The notes below the pieces were generated by a model, which was given only the letters and a program-made list of their open reading frames with translations, ran no database searches and was not told the DNA's origin. From assembly GCA_934177485.1 (NCBI GenBank), contig CAKPPF010000001.1, forward strand, positions 310,001 through 374,000: a stretch of 64,000 nucleotides of DNA, in the 5' to 3' direction. Both the position numbers and the translations under genes were made by a program. Origin of the DNA: an uncultured Clostridia bacterium. Its GTDB lineage: Bacteria; Bacillota; Clostridia; TANB77; CAG-508. This document shows, one piece after another, positions 7,786 to 18,147 of the stretch (its first letter is position 1; the number at the start of each line of letters is the position of its first letter).

Positions 7786-9231
7786 ATGAACAAATACGAT
7801 ATTGTTGTAATTGGAGCTGGACCAAGTGCTGCTTTTTTAGCTTATGAGGCTATACAATTAAATAAAAATAAAAAGATATTATTAATAGAACAAGGAAAAA
7901 GAGTTGAAGACAGAAATTGCCCTATAGAAAAATTAGGAAAGTGTGTTCATTGTAAACCAATGTGCAATATAACATGTGGTTTTTCAGGTGCGGGAGCATT
8001 TTCTGATGGGAAATTATCTTTATACAATAAAGAAGATGATGATATATACATAGGTGGAGTTTTACATGAATATGTTGGAATTGAAAAAACTAAAGAATTA
8101 ATAGATTATGCAGATAAAGTATATTTGAAGTTTGGCGCAGATACTAAACTAGAAGGCGTTGACTATAAAGATGAAGTAAAGAAAATATACGATAAAGCTA
8201 AAAAGGAAGATATAAATTTAGTAAATATTCCAATAAGACATTTAGGAACAGAAAAAAGTCATGAACTTTATGGAAGAATAGAAAAATATTTATTAGATAA
8301 TGGAATAGATATATTATTTGAAACTACTGTAAGTGATTTAGTAGTAGAAAACAATAAAATAAAAGGTGTAAAAATTAGACCAGCTAAATATGCAGAAGTT
8401 GAAGATTATAACCAAGATGAAGAAATAGATGCAGAAAATGTTGTGTTAGCTGTTGGGAGAAAAGGCGCAAACTGGCTTGTAAAAATGTGTGATAAACATG
8501 AAATAAAAACTACAGCTGGAACGGTTGATATAGGTGTAAGGTATGAATTACCAGATACAGTTATGAAAGATGTTAATAAGTATATGTATGAAGGTAAATT
8601 TATATCAAGACCATACCCATTTAGAGATAAAGTAAGAACATTTTGCCAAAATCCAAGTGGTTTTGTATCAACAGAAGTGTATGATAATAATATAACTTTA
8701 GTTAATGGACATTCATATAAGGAAAGAAAAAGTACAAATACGAATTTAGCAATATTAGTATCACATAATTTTAATTATCCATTTAACAGACCTATTGAAT
8801 ATGGAAGAAATGTTGCAAAAAATTTAAATGCATTAGGAAATGGAAATATAGTAGTACAAAGATTAGGAGACATATATAGAGGAAAAAGAACATGGGAAGA
8901 AGAATTAGAGAATAATTCAGTAGTACCAACACTAAAGTCAGCTGTAGCAGGAGATATAACTTTTGCTTTAGGCTATAGAACTATGACAGACATACTTCAA
9001 TTTATTTCATCTTTAGATAAAGTTGTAGAAGGATTTGCACATCCAGATAATCTTTTGTATGGACCAGAAATTAAATTCTACAGTAACAAAATTGATATTA
9101 ATGACAAGTTTGAAACAAGCATAAAAGGCTTGTACTCAATTGGAGATGGTGGAGGATTAACAAGAGGATTAATGATGGCTTCAGCATCTGGAGTGCAAAC
9201 AGCAAGGAATATATTAGATATAAAAATGTAA
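7786..9231 (+). CDS. FAD-dependent dehydrogenase-like protein (COG2509 type)
   Basis: 481 residues from ATG 7786, with TAAGGAG 8 nt upstream; a GTG 9 nt earlier overlaps that site. N-terminal dinucleotide-binding motif VIGAGPSAAF, then a Cys cluster (CPIEKLGKCVHCKPMCNITC) followed by GFSGAGAFSDGKL, typical of the uncharacterised COG2509 family. C-terminal FAD motif YSIGDGGGLTRGLMMA. Substrate unknown. Monocistronic between the prepilin-like gene and addA. Confidence 0.85.
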   Translation: MNKYDIVVIGAGPSAAFLAYEAIQLNKNKKILLIEQGKRVEDRNCPIEKLGKCVHCKPMCNITCGFSGAGAFSDGKLSLYNKEDDDIYIGGVLHEYVGIEKTKELIDYADKVYLKFGADTKLEGVDYKDEVKKIYDKAKKEDINLVNIPIRHLGTEKSHELYGRIEKYLLDNGIDILFETTVSDLVVENNKIKGVKIRPAKYAEVEDYNQDEEIDAENVVLAVGRKGANWLVKMCDKHEIKTTAGTVDIGVRYELPDTVMKDVNKYMYEGKFISRPYPFRDKVRTFCQNPSGFVSTEVYDNNITLVNGHSYKERKSTNTNLAILVSHNFNYPFNRPIEYGRNVAKNLNALGNGNIVVQRLGDIYRGKRTWEEELENNSVVPTLKSAVAGDITFALGYRTMTDILQFISSLDKVVEGFAHPDNLLYGPEIKFYSNKIDINDKFETSIKGLYSIGDGGGLTRGLMMASASGVQTARNILDIKM

Positions 9232-9300
9232 AATGACTTATAAAAAATATGTAAGAATAAAGGCTAGAAAGTTAGAATTAATAATGTAAATAGTTATATA

Positions 9301-9324
9301 GTGGCAGGCCTTTGTGCCTGCCTT
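9301..9324. repeat. Short GC hairpin repeat
   Basis: GGCAGGCCTTTGTGCCTGCC followed by TTTT, between the FAD protein gene and addA; could terminate transcription. Confidence 0.7.
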
Positions 9325-9346
9325 TTAAATAAAATGGAGAAAAAAT

Positions 9347-12300
9347 ATGAGCAAAGTTAAATGGACAACAGAACAATTACAAGCAATAGAATGTAAAAAT
9401 AATAATATATTAGTTGCAGCAGCTGCCGGAAGTGGTAAAACAGCTGTTTTAGTTGAGAGAATTATAAATAAAATAATTAATGAAAAAATAGATATAGATC
9501 AAATTTTAGTTGTTACATTTACAAATGCTGCTGCATCTGAAATGAGAGAAAGAATTTTAGAAGCTATTTATAAAAAAATAGAAGAAGAACCACAAAATGT
9601 TCACTTGCAAAAACAAATTAATTTAATTGGTCGAGCAAGCATATGTACAATAGATTCCTTTTGCTTAGAAGTGGTAAAAAACAATTTTTATGAAATTGAT
9701 ATTTCTCCTAATTTTAGAATTGCAGACTCTGCAGAATTGGAACTTATAAAACAAGAAGCACTTGAAGAATTGTTTAATGAAAAATATGAGAATGAAGATA
9801 AAGAATTTTTAAAATTGCTTGATACTTATACTACATATTCAAGTGATGAGCCATTAAGAAATATTGTACTAAATATATATAGTTTTATACAGAGTCATCC
9901 ATTTCCATTTGAATGGCTAGATGAACAAATACAGAAGTATAATCTAGAGAATAAATTAGAACTTGATTTTTCAGAAACTGAGTGGGGAAAAATAATATTA
10001 AATAATATAAAAGAAAGTCTAGAAAACGCAAAGTTAAAGCTAGAAAAATTAAAAGCACAACTTGATATGTTTGATGAGTTAAAAAAATATTCAATTGTAA
10101 TAACACAAGATATTGACAATTTGAATAGAATTTTAAATTTTCAAAAATGGGATGAAATATTTAATTATATATCAGATATGACATTTGAAAAATGGCCAAT
10201 TGATAGAAAAATTAAATTAGACGAAAAAGAAATTGCAAAGGAAAAAAGAAATGAAATAAAAAAAGAAATAACCAAAAGTTTAGGAGTTATAGATTGTAAT
10301 TCATTACAGGCTAATAAAGATATATATTATATGTATCCAACATTAGAAAATATAAAAAAACTAGTAGTTCAATTTAGTGAAATATTAACTATAAGTAAAA
10401 AAGATAAAAATGTTGTGGATTTTAGCGATATTGAACATATGGCTCTTAATATATTGTTAAATAAAAAAGATGATTCAAATTATGAACCATCAGATGTTGC
10501 AACTAAATATAGAAAAAAATTTACAGAAATTGCAATAGATGAGTACCAGGACTCTAATCTTGTACAAGAAAGTATATTAACTTCAATATCTAATGGAAAT
10601 AACATGTTTATGGTTGGAGATGTAAAACAAAGTATTTACAAATTTAGACAAGCAAGACCAGAATTATTTTTAAATAAATATGATACATATTCTTTATTAG
10701 AAAAAGAATTAGCAGAAACAATTGGAGTAAAAATTCAATTATTTAAGAACTTTAGAAGTAGAAAAAATATACTTGATACTACTAATATAATATTTGAGGA
10801 AATAATGTCAAAAGAATTAGGAGATGTTGAGTATAATAAAGAAGAATACTTAAACTTAGGAGCTCAATTTGATGAAACAGGAGAAAAAAGCATAAAAGAA
10901 AATACACAAGTTTTTGTAATAGAAAGTTGCAACAAGGATGAACTGGACGAAAATACAGATGAACAAGATGATGAACCAATAGAGAATATAGAACTTGAAG
11001 CAAAATTTGTAGCAAGTAAAATTAAAGAATTAATAAATTCTAAAAAACTTGTTTCTGATAAGAAGGTTGGATATAGACCGTTGATGTATAAAGACATAGT
11101 AATTCTTTTAAGATCAACCAAAAATAAGGCTAATATATTTGAAAATGAATTAGTAAACTTAAATATTCCTGTTTATAGTGATGCGTCTTTGGAATATTTA
11201 AATTCAATTGAAATTCAAACTATAATTAATTTGTTAAAAATAATCGATAACCCAATGGTAGATATTCCACTTGTAGCAGTACTTAGAAGCTTTATTGGTG
11301 GTTTTTCAGATAATGAATTGATGCAGATGAGACTAATTGCTCCAAAGGAAACAGTTTTTTATAACTCTATGGAGAAATATGCCTTAACATGCAAAGATGA
11401 ACTATCTAAAAAAATAACAAATTTTTTAAATAAATTAGCATTGTGGCAAGAAGATGCAAAATATTTGGAATTAGACGAATTAATATGGAAATTATATTTT
11501 GATACAGGATATTTTAATTATGTAAGTTTAATGCCAGATGGTTTATTAAGACAAGCTAATTTGAAATTACTCTTAGAAAAAGCAAAGCAATATGAGAAAG
11601 CAAGTTTTAAAGGACTATATAATTTTATTAATTTTATAGATAAAGTGAAAACTGGTAGTGGAGACTTATCTTCTGCAAAATTAATCGGAGAAAATGAAAA
11701 TGTTGTAAGAATAATGAGTATTCATAAAAGTAAAGGACTTGAATTTCCGCTAGTTTTTTTATGCAATAGTAATAAAAAATTTAATGTACAAGATTTGAAT
11801 AATCCAATATTATTACATCAGGATTTTGGATTTGGCGTTAATTATATAGATTCAGAAAGAAAATTACAGTATCCTACATTCACAAAAGAAGCAATGAAAA
11901 TGAAAATAAAAGAAGAAATAATTTCAGAAGAAATGAGGATACTGTATGTTGCTTTAACAAGAGCAAAAGAAAGATTAATAATAACTGGAGTGTCTAAGGA
12001 AATTGAGAAGGACTTAAAACAAAAAGAAGAAAACTTATCTTTATGCGAATCAGGAAAAATAAACAAAATTTTATTGAAAAAATACAATTCATATTTAGAT
12101 TGGATAGAATTATCATATTTAAAAAATAAAGAAACTAAATTAATAGATTTACAAAAAATTGAAAAAGATAAGATATTAGAAAATGAGGTAAATAATGATA
12201 ATAAAGAAATAGATTTAAACAGTATTTTGCAAAATATTAATATTAATGATTTAAATAAATTAAAAGAAAAGCTTGAGTGGAAATATCCATATATTCAACT

Positions 12301-12919
12301 TAGCAAGATTGAAGGAAAGACATCTGTTAGTAAAATTAAAGAAATGGATAATTTAGTTAAGAGCAAAATGAAAATGCCTGAGTTTATAAAACAAAATGAA
12401 AAGAAAATAACTGGTGCACAAAAAGGAACACTAATACACTTGTGTATGCAAAATTTAGATATTAATGTTGATTATGATAAAGAAAAAGTTATCAAACTAG
12501 TTGAAAATTTGAAAGATAAAAAATTAATAAATAATGTAGAAGCAGAAAATATAGATATAGATAAAATACTTGAATTTACTAAGTCACATATATGGAAAGA
12601 GTTAAAAGATTCAAAACAAATTGAAAGAGAAAAAGCATTTTATATAATGCTTCCTACCGATGAGATTTATAATAATGAAATTAAAGACGAAATATTAGTA
12701 CAGGGAGTTATAGACTTATATTATATAAATGCAAATGATGAATTAGTTTTAGTTGACTACAAAACAGATTATGTACAAAACGAAGAAGAACTAATATTAA
12801 AATATAATAAACAACTTAAATTATACAAAAAGGCTTTAGAAAATGCATTAAATAAAAAAGTTAGTAAAGTATATATATATTCAACACATTTAAACAAAGA
12901 GTTACTAGAAAAAATGTAG
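9347..12919 (+). CDS. addA: ATP-dependent helicase/nuclease subunit A (AddA)
   Basis: 1190 residues, normal for AddA. Walker A AAAGSGKTAVLVERI near residue 27; DE box IDEYQDSN; VGDVKQSIYKFRQARP; helicase motifs SIHKSKGLEFPLV and VALTRAKERLIITG; C-terminal RecB-type nuclease motif LVDYKTDYV. AddAB processes double-strand DNA ends for recombination at Chi. The partner addB usually lies next to addA but is not in this window; the upstream neighbour is an unrelated FAD protein. Confidence 0.95.
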   Translation: MSKVKWTTEQLQAIECKNNNILVAAAAGSGKTAVLVERIINKIINEKIDIDQILVVTFTNAAASEMRERILEAIYKKIEEEPQNVHLQKQINLIGRASICTIDSFCLEVVKNNFYEIDISPNFRIADSAELELIKQEALEELFNEKYENEDKEFLKLLDTYTTYSSDEPLRNIVLNIYSFIQSHPFPFEWLDEQIQKYNLENKLELDFSETEWGKIILNNIKESLENAKLKLEKLKAQLDMFDELKKYSIVITQDIDNLNRILNFQKWDEIFNYISDMTFEKWPIDRKIKLDEKEIAKEKRNEIKKEITKSLGVIDCNSLQANKDIYYMYPTLENIKKLVVQFSEILTISKKDKNVVDFSDIEHMALNILLNKKDDSNYEPSDVATKYRKKFTEIAIDEYQDSNLVQESILTSISNGNNMFMVGDVKQSIYKFRQARPELFLNKYDTYSLLEKELAETIGVKIQLFKNFRSRKNILDTTNIIFEEIMSKELGDVEYNKEEYLNLGAQFDETGEKSIKENTQVFVIESCNKDELDENTDEQDDEPIENIELEAKFVASKIKELINSKKLVSDKKVGYRPLMYKDIVILLRSTKNKANIFENELVNLNIPVYSDASLEYLNSIEIQTIINLLKIIDNPMVDIPLVAVLRSFIGGFSDNELMQMRLIAPKETVFYNSMEKYALTCKDELSKKITNFLNKLALWQEDAKYLELDELIWKLYFDTGYFNYVSLMPDGLLRQANLKLLLEKAKQYEKASFKGLYNFINFIDKVKTGSGDLSSAKLIGENENVVRIMSIHKSKGLEFPLVFLCNSNKKFNVQDLNNPILLHQDFGFGVNYIDSERKLQYPTFTKEAMKMKIKEEIISEEMRILYVALTRAKERLIITGVSKEIEKDLKQKEENLSLCESGKINKILLKKYNSYLDWIELSYLKNKETKLIDLQKIEKDKILENEVNNDNKEIDLNSILQNININDLNKLKEKLEWKYPYIQLSKIEGKTSVSKIKEMDNLVKSKMKMPEFIKQNEKKITGAQKGTLIHLCMQNLDINVDYDKEKVIKLVENLKDKKLINNVEAENIDIDKILEFTKSHIWKELKDSKQIEREKAFYIMLPTDEIYNNEIKDEILVQGVIDLYYINANDELVLVDYKTDYVQNEEELILKYNKQLKLYKKALENALNKKVSKVYIYSTHLNKELLEKM

Positions 12920-12976
12920 GAACAGATTTTATACCTGCCCGAAATATCAATCTACAAAGCATACAAAAAAATAAAA

Positions 12977-13003
12977 CGTAGGGTCAGGTCTTGTGCCTGC
13001 CCA
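12977..13003. repeat. Short GC hairpin repeat
   Basis: GTAGGGTCAGGTCTTGTGCC then TGCCC; near-perfect copy. A decayed second copy (ACAGATTTTATACCTGCCC) lies at 12921-12940. Confidence 0.7.
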
Positions 13004-13099
13004 AAAGCTCAGATAAATTTTAAAAAAATATTCCAAAAAGCAACCTAAAATGATATAATGCAATAGAAAATAATACAAAAGTAAAATAAGGAGTAAAAT

Positions 13100-15265
13100 A
13101 TGGGAAATATAGTTTTATTAGATGATTCTACAATAAATAAAATTGCTGCAGGAGAAGTTATTGAAAGACCAGCATCTGTAATAAAAGAAATGGTAGAAAA
13201 TTCAATTGACGCTGGAGCAACAAATATAAATATAGAAATAAAAAATGGAGGCATTTCATATATACGTGTATCTGACAATGGAAAAGGCATACAAAAAGAT
13301 GATATGGAAATAGCTTTTGAAAGACATGCAACTAGTAAAATAAGACAAGCTAGTGACTTAGATACAATAAAATCTATGGGGTTTAGAGGTGAAGCATTAG
13401 CAAGTATAGCGGCTATTGCAAATGTTGAAATGGTTTCTAGATATAAAGACGAGCAAATTGGAAATAAAATTGTGGTCGAAGCAGGGAAAACTATAGAATT
13501 TGAAGAGATAGGTTGTCCTGTTGGAACAAGCATAACAGTAAAAAATTTATTTTTTAATACACCAGTAAGATATAAGTTTTTAAAAAAAGACTTTACAGAA
13601 GCAGGATATATAGAGGATGTTGTAACTAGAATCGCATTGGTAAATCCTAATATTGCAATAAAATTGATAAATTCTGGAAAAACAGTAATTCAAACAAGTG
13701 GTAATAATAATTTGCAAGATGTTATATATGCTATATATGGAAAAGACGTTGCGAGCAATGTAATTAATGTAGACTATACATTTGAAGATTTGCGAGTAAC
13801 AGGTGTAATTGGAAAACCAGAAATAGCAAGAAGTAACAGAAGTAATCAAATGTTCTTTGTAAATAAAAGATATATAAAAGATAAAGTGCTAACTGGTGCA
13901 ACAGAAAAAGCATTTAAAGGAATGATACCAATTGGAAAATATGGATTTGTTGTTTTAAACATAGAAATGAATCCATCAAAAGTCGATGTAAATGTACATC
14001 CTGCAAAATTAGAAGTAAGATTTGCAGAAGAAAACAATGTGTTTAAATGTGTATATCATGCAATACAAGAAACTTTTTTGAAAGCAGAACTTGTATCTTC
14101 TCCTGAAAGAGAAATAGAAGACAATAAACAAGCAGTTGAAGAAGCACAAAGAGGAAATATACTAAGCAATCTATTTAGTTTAAATAGAAACAAGAATGAT
14201 AAACCAAGTGAACAAACTCATAGTAATATTGTGGAGGAAATGTACAAAGCAAGACATGAAGAAAACAGTACACTAGAAGAAACAAGAAGAATCAATGCAG
14301 ATGAAATTAAAAATCAAATACAACAAACAGAAAACAATATTGAAAAAAGTAATGGAGAAGGCTTAAAGAGTACAAATGATAATTCAACATCTATAGGTAA
14401 TATTTTAGTTGACTTAGCTAAAATGAAAGCTAATATACCAGAAGAAGTTAATATTGCTGATAAAGTAGATTTACAAGATAATATAGAGGTTAATAAAAAA
14501 ATAAACGAATTAGATAATTTAAAAGTAGCAGAAAATTTTGATACTATGTATGAAAAAACTTTTGGAAAAATTCCAGCTTCAACAGAAGAAAAAATTGCAC
14601 AAGATAAAAAAGAGATAGATGCATATGACATTATAAAAGATAATAATATTTCAGTATTTGAAGAAGTAGAAGAAATCAAACAAAAGCCAGATTATAAATT
14701 TATTGGAATTGCATTTTCAACATATATAATAGTACAAATAAAAGATGAAATGTACATAATAGACCAACATGCAGCTCATGAAAGAATTCTATATGAAAAA
14801 ATAAAGAAAAATTATTATTCAAATGGAGAAAAAGAATCTCAATTATTATTACTTCCAGATGTTATAACATTAACTCATAAAGAAATGGACATAGCTAGAG
14901 ATAACATGGATATATTCGAAAAAGCTGGATTTGATATTGAGGAGTTTGGGGAGAATACAATAAAATTAAATGGAGTTCCAACGGTTTGCTATGATTTAGA
15001 TACAAAAGAATTATTTTTGGAAACACTTGATGAAATAAATACAGTTGCAAGAACAGCAAGACAAGAAATTGAAGAAAGATTTATTGAAACAGTAGCTTGT
15101 AAGGCAGCAGTAAAGGCACATATGTCTTTAGACAAACAAGAAGTTGATGGACTAATGACAGAATTATTAAAATTACCAAATCCATTTACATGTCCTCATG
15201 GAAGACCAACTGCAATTAAGATGGATAAGAAAGATATAGAAAAGAAGTTTGCTCGTAGAAAATAA
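13100..15265 (+). CDS. mutL: DNA mismatch repair protein MutL
   Basis: 721 residues. GHKL ATPase N-terminus (IAAGEVIERPASVIKEMVEN, DNGKGI, GFRGEALASI) and C-terminal dimer/endonuclease domain. The latter shows DQHAAHERILYEK, a C-terminal ACKAAVKAH and CPHGRPT, as in endonuclease-active MutL. A long charged linker separates them (about 340-530). Clustered with miaA; mutS is 11 kb downstream with miaB. Confidence 0.97.
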   Translation: MGNIVLLDDSTINKIAAGEVIERPASVIKEMVENSIDAGATNINIEIKNGGISYIRVSDNGKGIQKDDMEIAFERHATSKIRQASDLDTIKSMGFRGEALASIAAIANVEMVSRYKDEQIGNKIVVEAGKTIEFEEIGCPVGTSITVKNLFFNTPVRYKFLKKDFTEAGYIEDVVTRIALVNPNIAIKLINSGKTVIQTSGNNNLQDVIYAIYGKDVASNVINVDYTFEDLRVTGVIGKPEIARSNRSNQMFFVNKRYIKDKVLTGATEKAFKGMIPIGKYGFVVLNIEMNPSKVDVNVHPAKLEVRFAEENNVFKCVYHAIQETFLKAELVSSPEREIEDNKQAVEEAQRGNILSNLFSLNRNKNDKPSEQTHSNIVEEMYKARHEENSTLEETRRINADEIKNQIQQTENNIEKSNGEGLKSTNDNSTSIGNILVDLAKMKANIPEEVNIADKVDLQDNIEVNKKINELDNLKVAENFDTMYEKTFGKIPASTEEKIAQDKKEIDAYDIIKDNNISVFEEVEEIKQKPDYKFIGIAFSTYIIVQIKDEMYIIDQHAAHERILYEKIKKNYYSNGEKESQLLLLPDVITLTHKEMDIARDNMDIFEKAGFDIEEFGENTIKLNGVPTVCYDLDTKELFLETLDEINTVARTARQEIEERFIETVACKAAVKAHMSLDKQEVDGLMTELLKLPNPFTCPHGRPTAIKMDKKDIEKKFARRK

Positions 15266-15304
15266 AAGAGCTTTAAAGTAAATTGATATAGTGAGGAGAA
15301 CTTT

Positions 15305-16231
15305 ATGAAGAAACCAATAGTTATTGTAATTTGTGGACCAACAGCGTCTGGAAAAACAGCATTATCAATTGAATTAGCAGAACGTATTAATGGAGAAATA
15401 GTGTCTGCAGATTCAATGCAAATATATAAAGATATGAATATTGGAAGTGCTAAAGTTACTCCTGAAGAAATGAAAGATATAAAACATTACCTTGTTGATT
15501 GCGTTTCACCAGACGAAAGATATAGTGTTGCAGATTATAAAAGAGATGCTAAAAATGCAATAGATGAAATAATAAAAAAAGGAAAAACTCCAATAGTGGT
15601 TGGTGGGACTGGTTTATATATTGATGCGTTAATTTATGAAATTGAATATAAAGACATACAGGTTAATGAAGAATATAGAGCAAAACTAAAAAAAATTAGT
15701 GAAGAGCAGGGGCTAGAAGTTTTATATAAAAAAGCTTTAGATATTGATCCAGAAGCAATGAAAAAAATTAGTCCTAATGATTATAAAAGAATTACTAGAA
15801 TTCTCGAAATTTATGAAGCAACTGGAAAAAACAAAACAGAACAAGAAAAAGAATCAAGATTAAATGAAATACCATATGATTATAGAGTTTTTGCAATTAA
15901 TTATGACCGAGAAAAACTATATGAAAGAATTAATAAAAGAGTGGATATAATGCTAAATAATGGTTTAATTAATGAAGTCGAAAACTTACTAGCAAAATAT
16001 AAAAACTTTCCAACTTCAATGCAAGGCTTAGGATACAAAGAAGTTAAACAATACCTAGACGGAGAAATTTCAAAAAATGAAATGGTAGATAAAATAAAAC
16101 AAGAATCAAGAAGATATGCTAAAAGGCAATTTACATGGTTTAGAAAAAATAAACAAACTATATGGATAGATGGACAAGCTGATGTAGAAGAAAATATCAA
16201 GAAAATTTTGGAGGAAATAAGTATTGAATAA
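15305..16231 (+). CDS. miaA: tRNA dimethylallyltransferase MiaA
   Basis: 308 residues. P-loop CGPTASGKTALSIELA, DSMQIYKDMNIGSAK, GGTGLYIDAL and the C-terminal RRYAKRQFTWFR. Adds dimethylallyl to A37 of tRNAs reading UNN codons; the product is the substrate of MiaB encoded at 24761. Ribosome site GAGGAG. Its 3' end overlaps the next gene by 8 nt. Confidence 0.97.
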   Translation: MKKPIVIVICGPTASGKTALSIELAERINGEIVSADSMQIYKDMNIGSAKVTPEEMKDIKHYLVDCVSPDERYSVADYKRDAKNAIDEIIKKGKTPIVVGGTGLYIDALIYEIEYKDIQVNEEYRAKLKKISEEQGLEVLYKKALDIDPEAMKKISPNDYKRITRILEIYEATGKNKTEQEKESRLNEIPYDYRVFAINYDREKLYERINKRVDIMLNNGLINEVENLLAKYKNFPTSMQGLGYKEVKQYLDGEISKNEMVDKIKQESRRYAKRQFTWFRKNKQTIWIDGQADVEENIKKILEEISIE

Positions 16232-17471
16232 AAAGCAGCATCAAAAGAAAAAAGTGAAATTGAATATAAAATTAGTATTGGCAGCTATAATATTACTAAT
16301 ATTTGTTATTTGTTTTACATATAGCATAATATCTTTATTTATAAATCCTACAGATACATTTATGATTGATAATGGTGAAATTTCTTCATATGAAGAAGCA
16401 GTAGGCTATATAATAAGAGATGAAAAGCTATTTCAAGGAGAAAATTATAAAAATGGAATTTCACAAATAAAAACTGAAGGGCAACGTGTAGCAAAAGGGG
16501 ATCCAATTTTTAGATATTTTACAAATAATGAGGAAAGTTTAAACAAAAAAATAGCAGAATTAGATGTACAAATCCAAGATGCAATAGCCCAAAATAGTAA
16601 TATTTATTCAAGTGATATTGCATCAATAGACAAACAAATTGAAGAAAATTTAAGAAGCATTTCAACTGTAAATAAAAAAACAGATTTATTAGAACTTAAA
16701 AAAAGAGTAAATAATGCATTAACTAAAAAAGCCAAATTGACAGGTGAACAAAGTCCAGCAGGTTCATATATAAATGAACTGGTTACTCAAAGAAGTAAAT
16801 ATGAAGAAAAATTGAATTCAGGGTCTGAATATATAAATGCAACAGTAAGTGGAGTTGTATCATATAAAGTAGATGGATTAGAAGATAAACTAACAGTAAA
16901 TAACATTGATAAATTAACAGAAGAATATTTATCAGGCTTAAAATTAAAAACAGGAGAAATGATTCCAAGTAGCAACGAAAGTGGAAAAATAGTTAATAAC
17001 TATTACTGCTATATTGCTACAATATTAAAATCAGATGAAGCAAAGAATGCTGAGGTAAATGATACTGTAAATATTCATTTAACAACAGGTGACGAAATAA
17101 AAACTATTATAGAATATATATCTGAACAGGAAAATGGTAATAAACTTATCGTATTAAAAATAAAAGACTGTGTGGAAAAACTAATAAATTATAGAAAGAT
17201 TTCATTTGAAATTGTATGGTGGAGTGCCAAAGGACTAAGAGTTCCTAACTCATCAATTATAGAGGAAGATGGAAAAAAATCTATAGTTAGAAAAAGAATA
17301 GGGTATACAGATAAAATATTGGTTAAGGTATTAAAAAGCACAGAAGACTATAGTATAATAGAAAATTATACAAGTATGGAACTTAAAGAGTTAGGGTACA
17401 CAAATAAAGAAATTGAAAATATGAAAAACATTAGTTTATATGACGAAATATTACTTAAACCGTCAAAATAA
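16224..17471 (+). CDS. HlyD-like membrane protein upstream of sepF
   Basis: 415 residues from a TTG start, chosen because GGAGG lies 9 nt upstream within miaA. One N-terminal membrane segment (about residues 12-35) follows a Lys/Gln-rich tail. The rest is extracytoplasmic: a lipoyl/barrel-sandwich start (EAVGYIIRDEKLF, GQRVAKGDPIFRY), a coiled coil (about 100-175), and a later beta domain. It resembles the HlyD-family proteins next to the sepF/divIVA division cluster in Clostridia. A division or envelope role is inferred from context only. Confidence 0.7.
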   Translation: MNKKQHQKKKVKLNIKLVLAAIILLIFVICFTYSIISLFINPTDTFMIDNGEISSYEEAVGYIIRDEKLFQGENYKNGISQIKTEGQRVAKGDPIFRYFTNNEESLNKKIAELDVQIQDAIAQNSNIYSSDIASIDKQIEENLRSISTVNKKTDLLELKKRVNNALTKKAKLTGEQSPAGSYINELVTQRSKYEEKLNSGSEYINATVSGVVSYKVDGLEDKLTVNNIDKLTEEYLSGLKLKTGEMIPSSNESGKIVNNYYCYIATILKSDEAKNAEVNDTVNIHLTTGDEIKTIIEYISEQENGNKLIVLKIKDCVEKLINYRKISFEIVWWSAKGLRVPNSSIIEEDGKKSIVRKRIGYTDKILVKVLKSTEDYSIIENYTSMELKELGYTNKEIENMKNISLYDEILLKPSK

Positions 17472-17524
17472 TATTACAATAGCATTACAACAATATTAAA
17501 AATATATTACGTCTTTAAAAACTA

Positions 17525-17553
17525 TTGACAACATAAATAAAAAGTAAGATACT
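17525..17553 (+). promoter_or_regulatory. Candidate sepF promoter
   Basis: TTGACA (17525-17530), 17-nt spacer, GATACT (17548-17553), about 45 bp before sepF. Confidence 0.5.
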
Positions 17554-17597
17554 ATAAATGAAAAAAATACTGTGGAATATTTTTAGGAGGTTTTATA

Positions 17598-18071
17598 ATG
17601 GCAGGGGCATTATTTAATAAATTTTGTGAAGTGTTTGGAGTAAATCAAAGAGAAGAAGACGAAGATGAAGAATATATAGATGAAGAAGTTACTAGTGAAG
17701 ATCCAGAAGAAGATGAAGTAGAAGATAAAAGATTCTTTAATATAAATAGAAAAAAAGTTGTGAATATGCCACAAACTCAACAAGTTAGAATGGTTATATC
17801 TCAACCTACAACATTTGAACAAGCAGAAGAAATTTGTACATATTTAAAAAATAGAAAATCTGTAATAGTTAACTTAGAATATGTAAATAAAGATGTCGCA
17901 AGAAGAATAGTAGATGTTATGAGTGGAGCTGTTCATGCTTTAGATGGACATATACAAAAAATATCTAATTCTATATTCTTAATTGCACCAACATATTATG
18001 AGATTTCTACAGAAATAGCAAGAGATGAAATAAAAAATAAACTTTCAGTTTCTTGGTTGAAAAATGGATAA
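17598..18071 (+). CDS. sepF: Cell division protein SepF
   Basis: 157 residues with AGGAGG upstream. The N-terminus (AGALFNKFCEVFGV) suits a membrane-binding amphipathic helix. An acidic linker (about 18-50) leads to the SepF core (VRMVISQPTTFEQAEEICTY, split here as motif; VIVNLEYVNKDVARRIVDVMSGAVHALDG; IFLIAP). SepF links FtsZ to the membrane at the septum. Followed by divIVA, as in other Firmicutes; the usual yggS/yggT/ylmH genes are absent here. Confidence 0.95.
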   Translation: MAGALFNKFCEVFGVNQREEDEDEEYIDEEVTSEDPEEDEVEDKRFFNINRKKVVNMPQTQQVRMVISQPTTFEQAEEICTYLKNRKSVIVNLEYVNKDVARRIVDVMSGAVHALDGHIQKISNSIFLIAPTYYEISTEIARDEIKNKLSVSWLKNG

Positions 18072-18089
18072 TAATATTATATTATTTAT

Positions 18090-18116
18090 AGGGCGGACAA
18101 GATGCTGTTCGCCCTA
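18090..18116. repeat. Short GC hairpin repeat variant
   Basis: AGGGCG and CGCCCT arms around GACAAGATGCTGTT, between sepF and divIVA. Confidence 0.6.
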
Positions 18117-18147
18117 TTGTTTAACAAACAGAAAGGATGAATTAATT

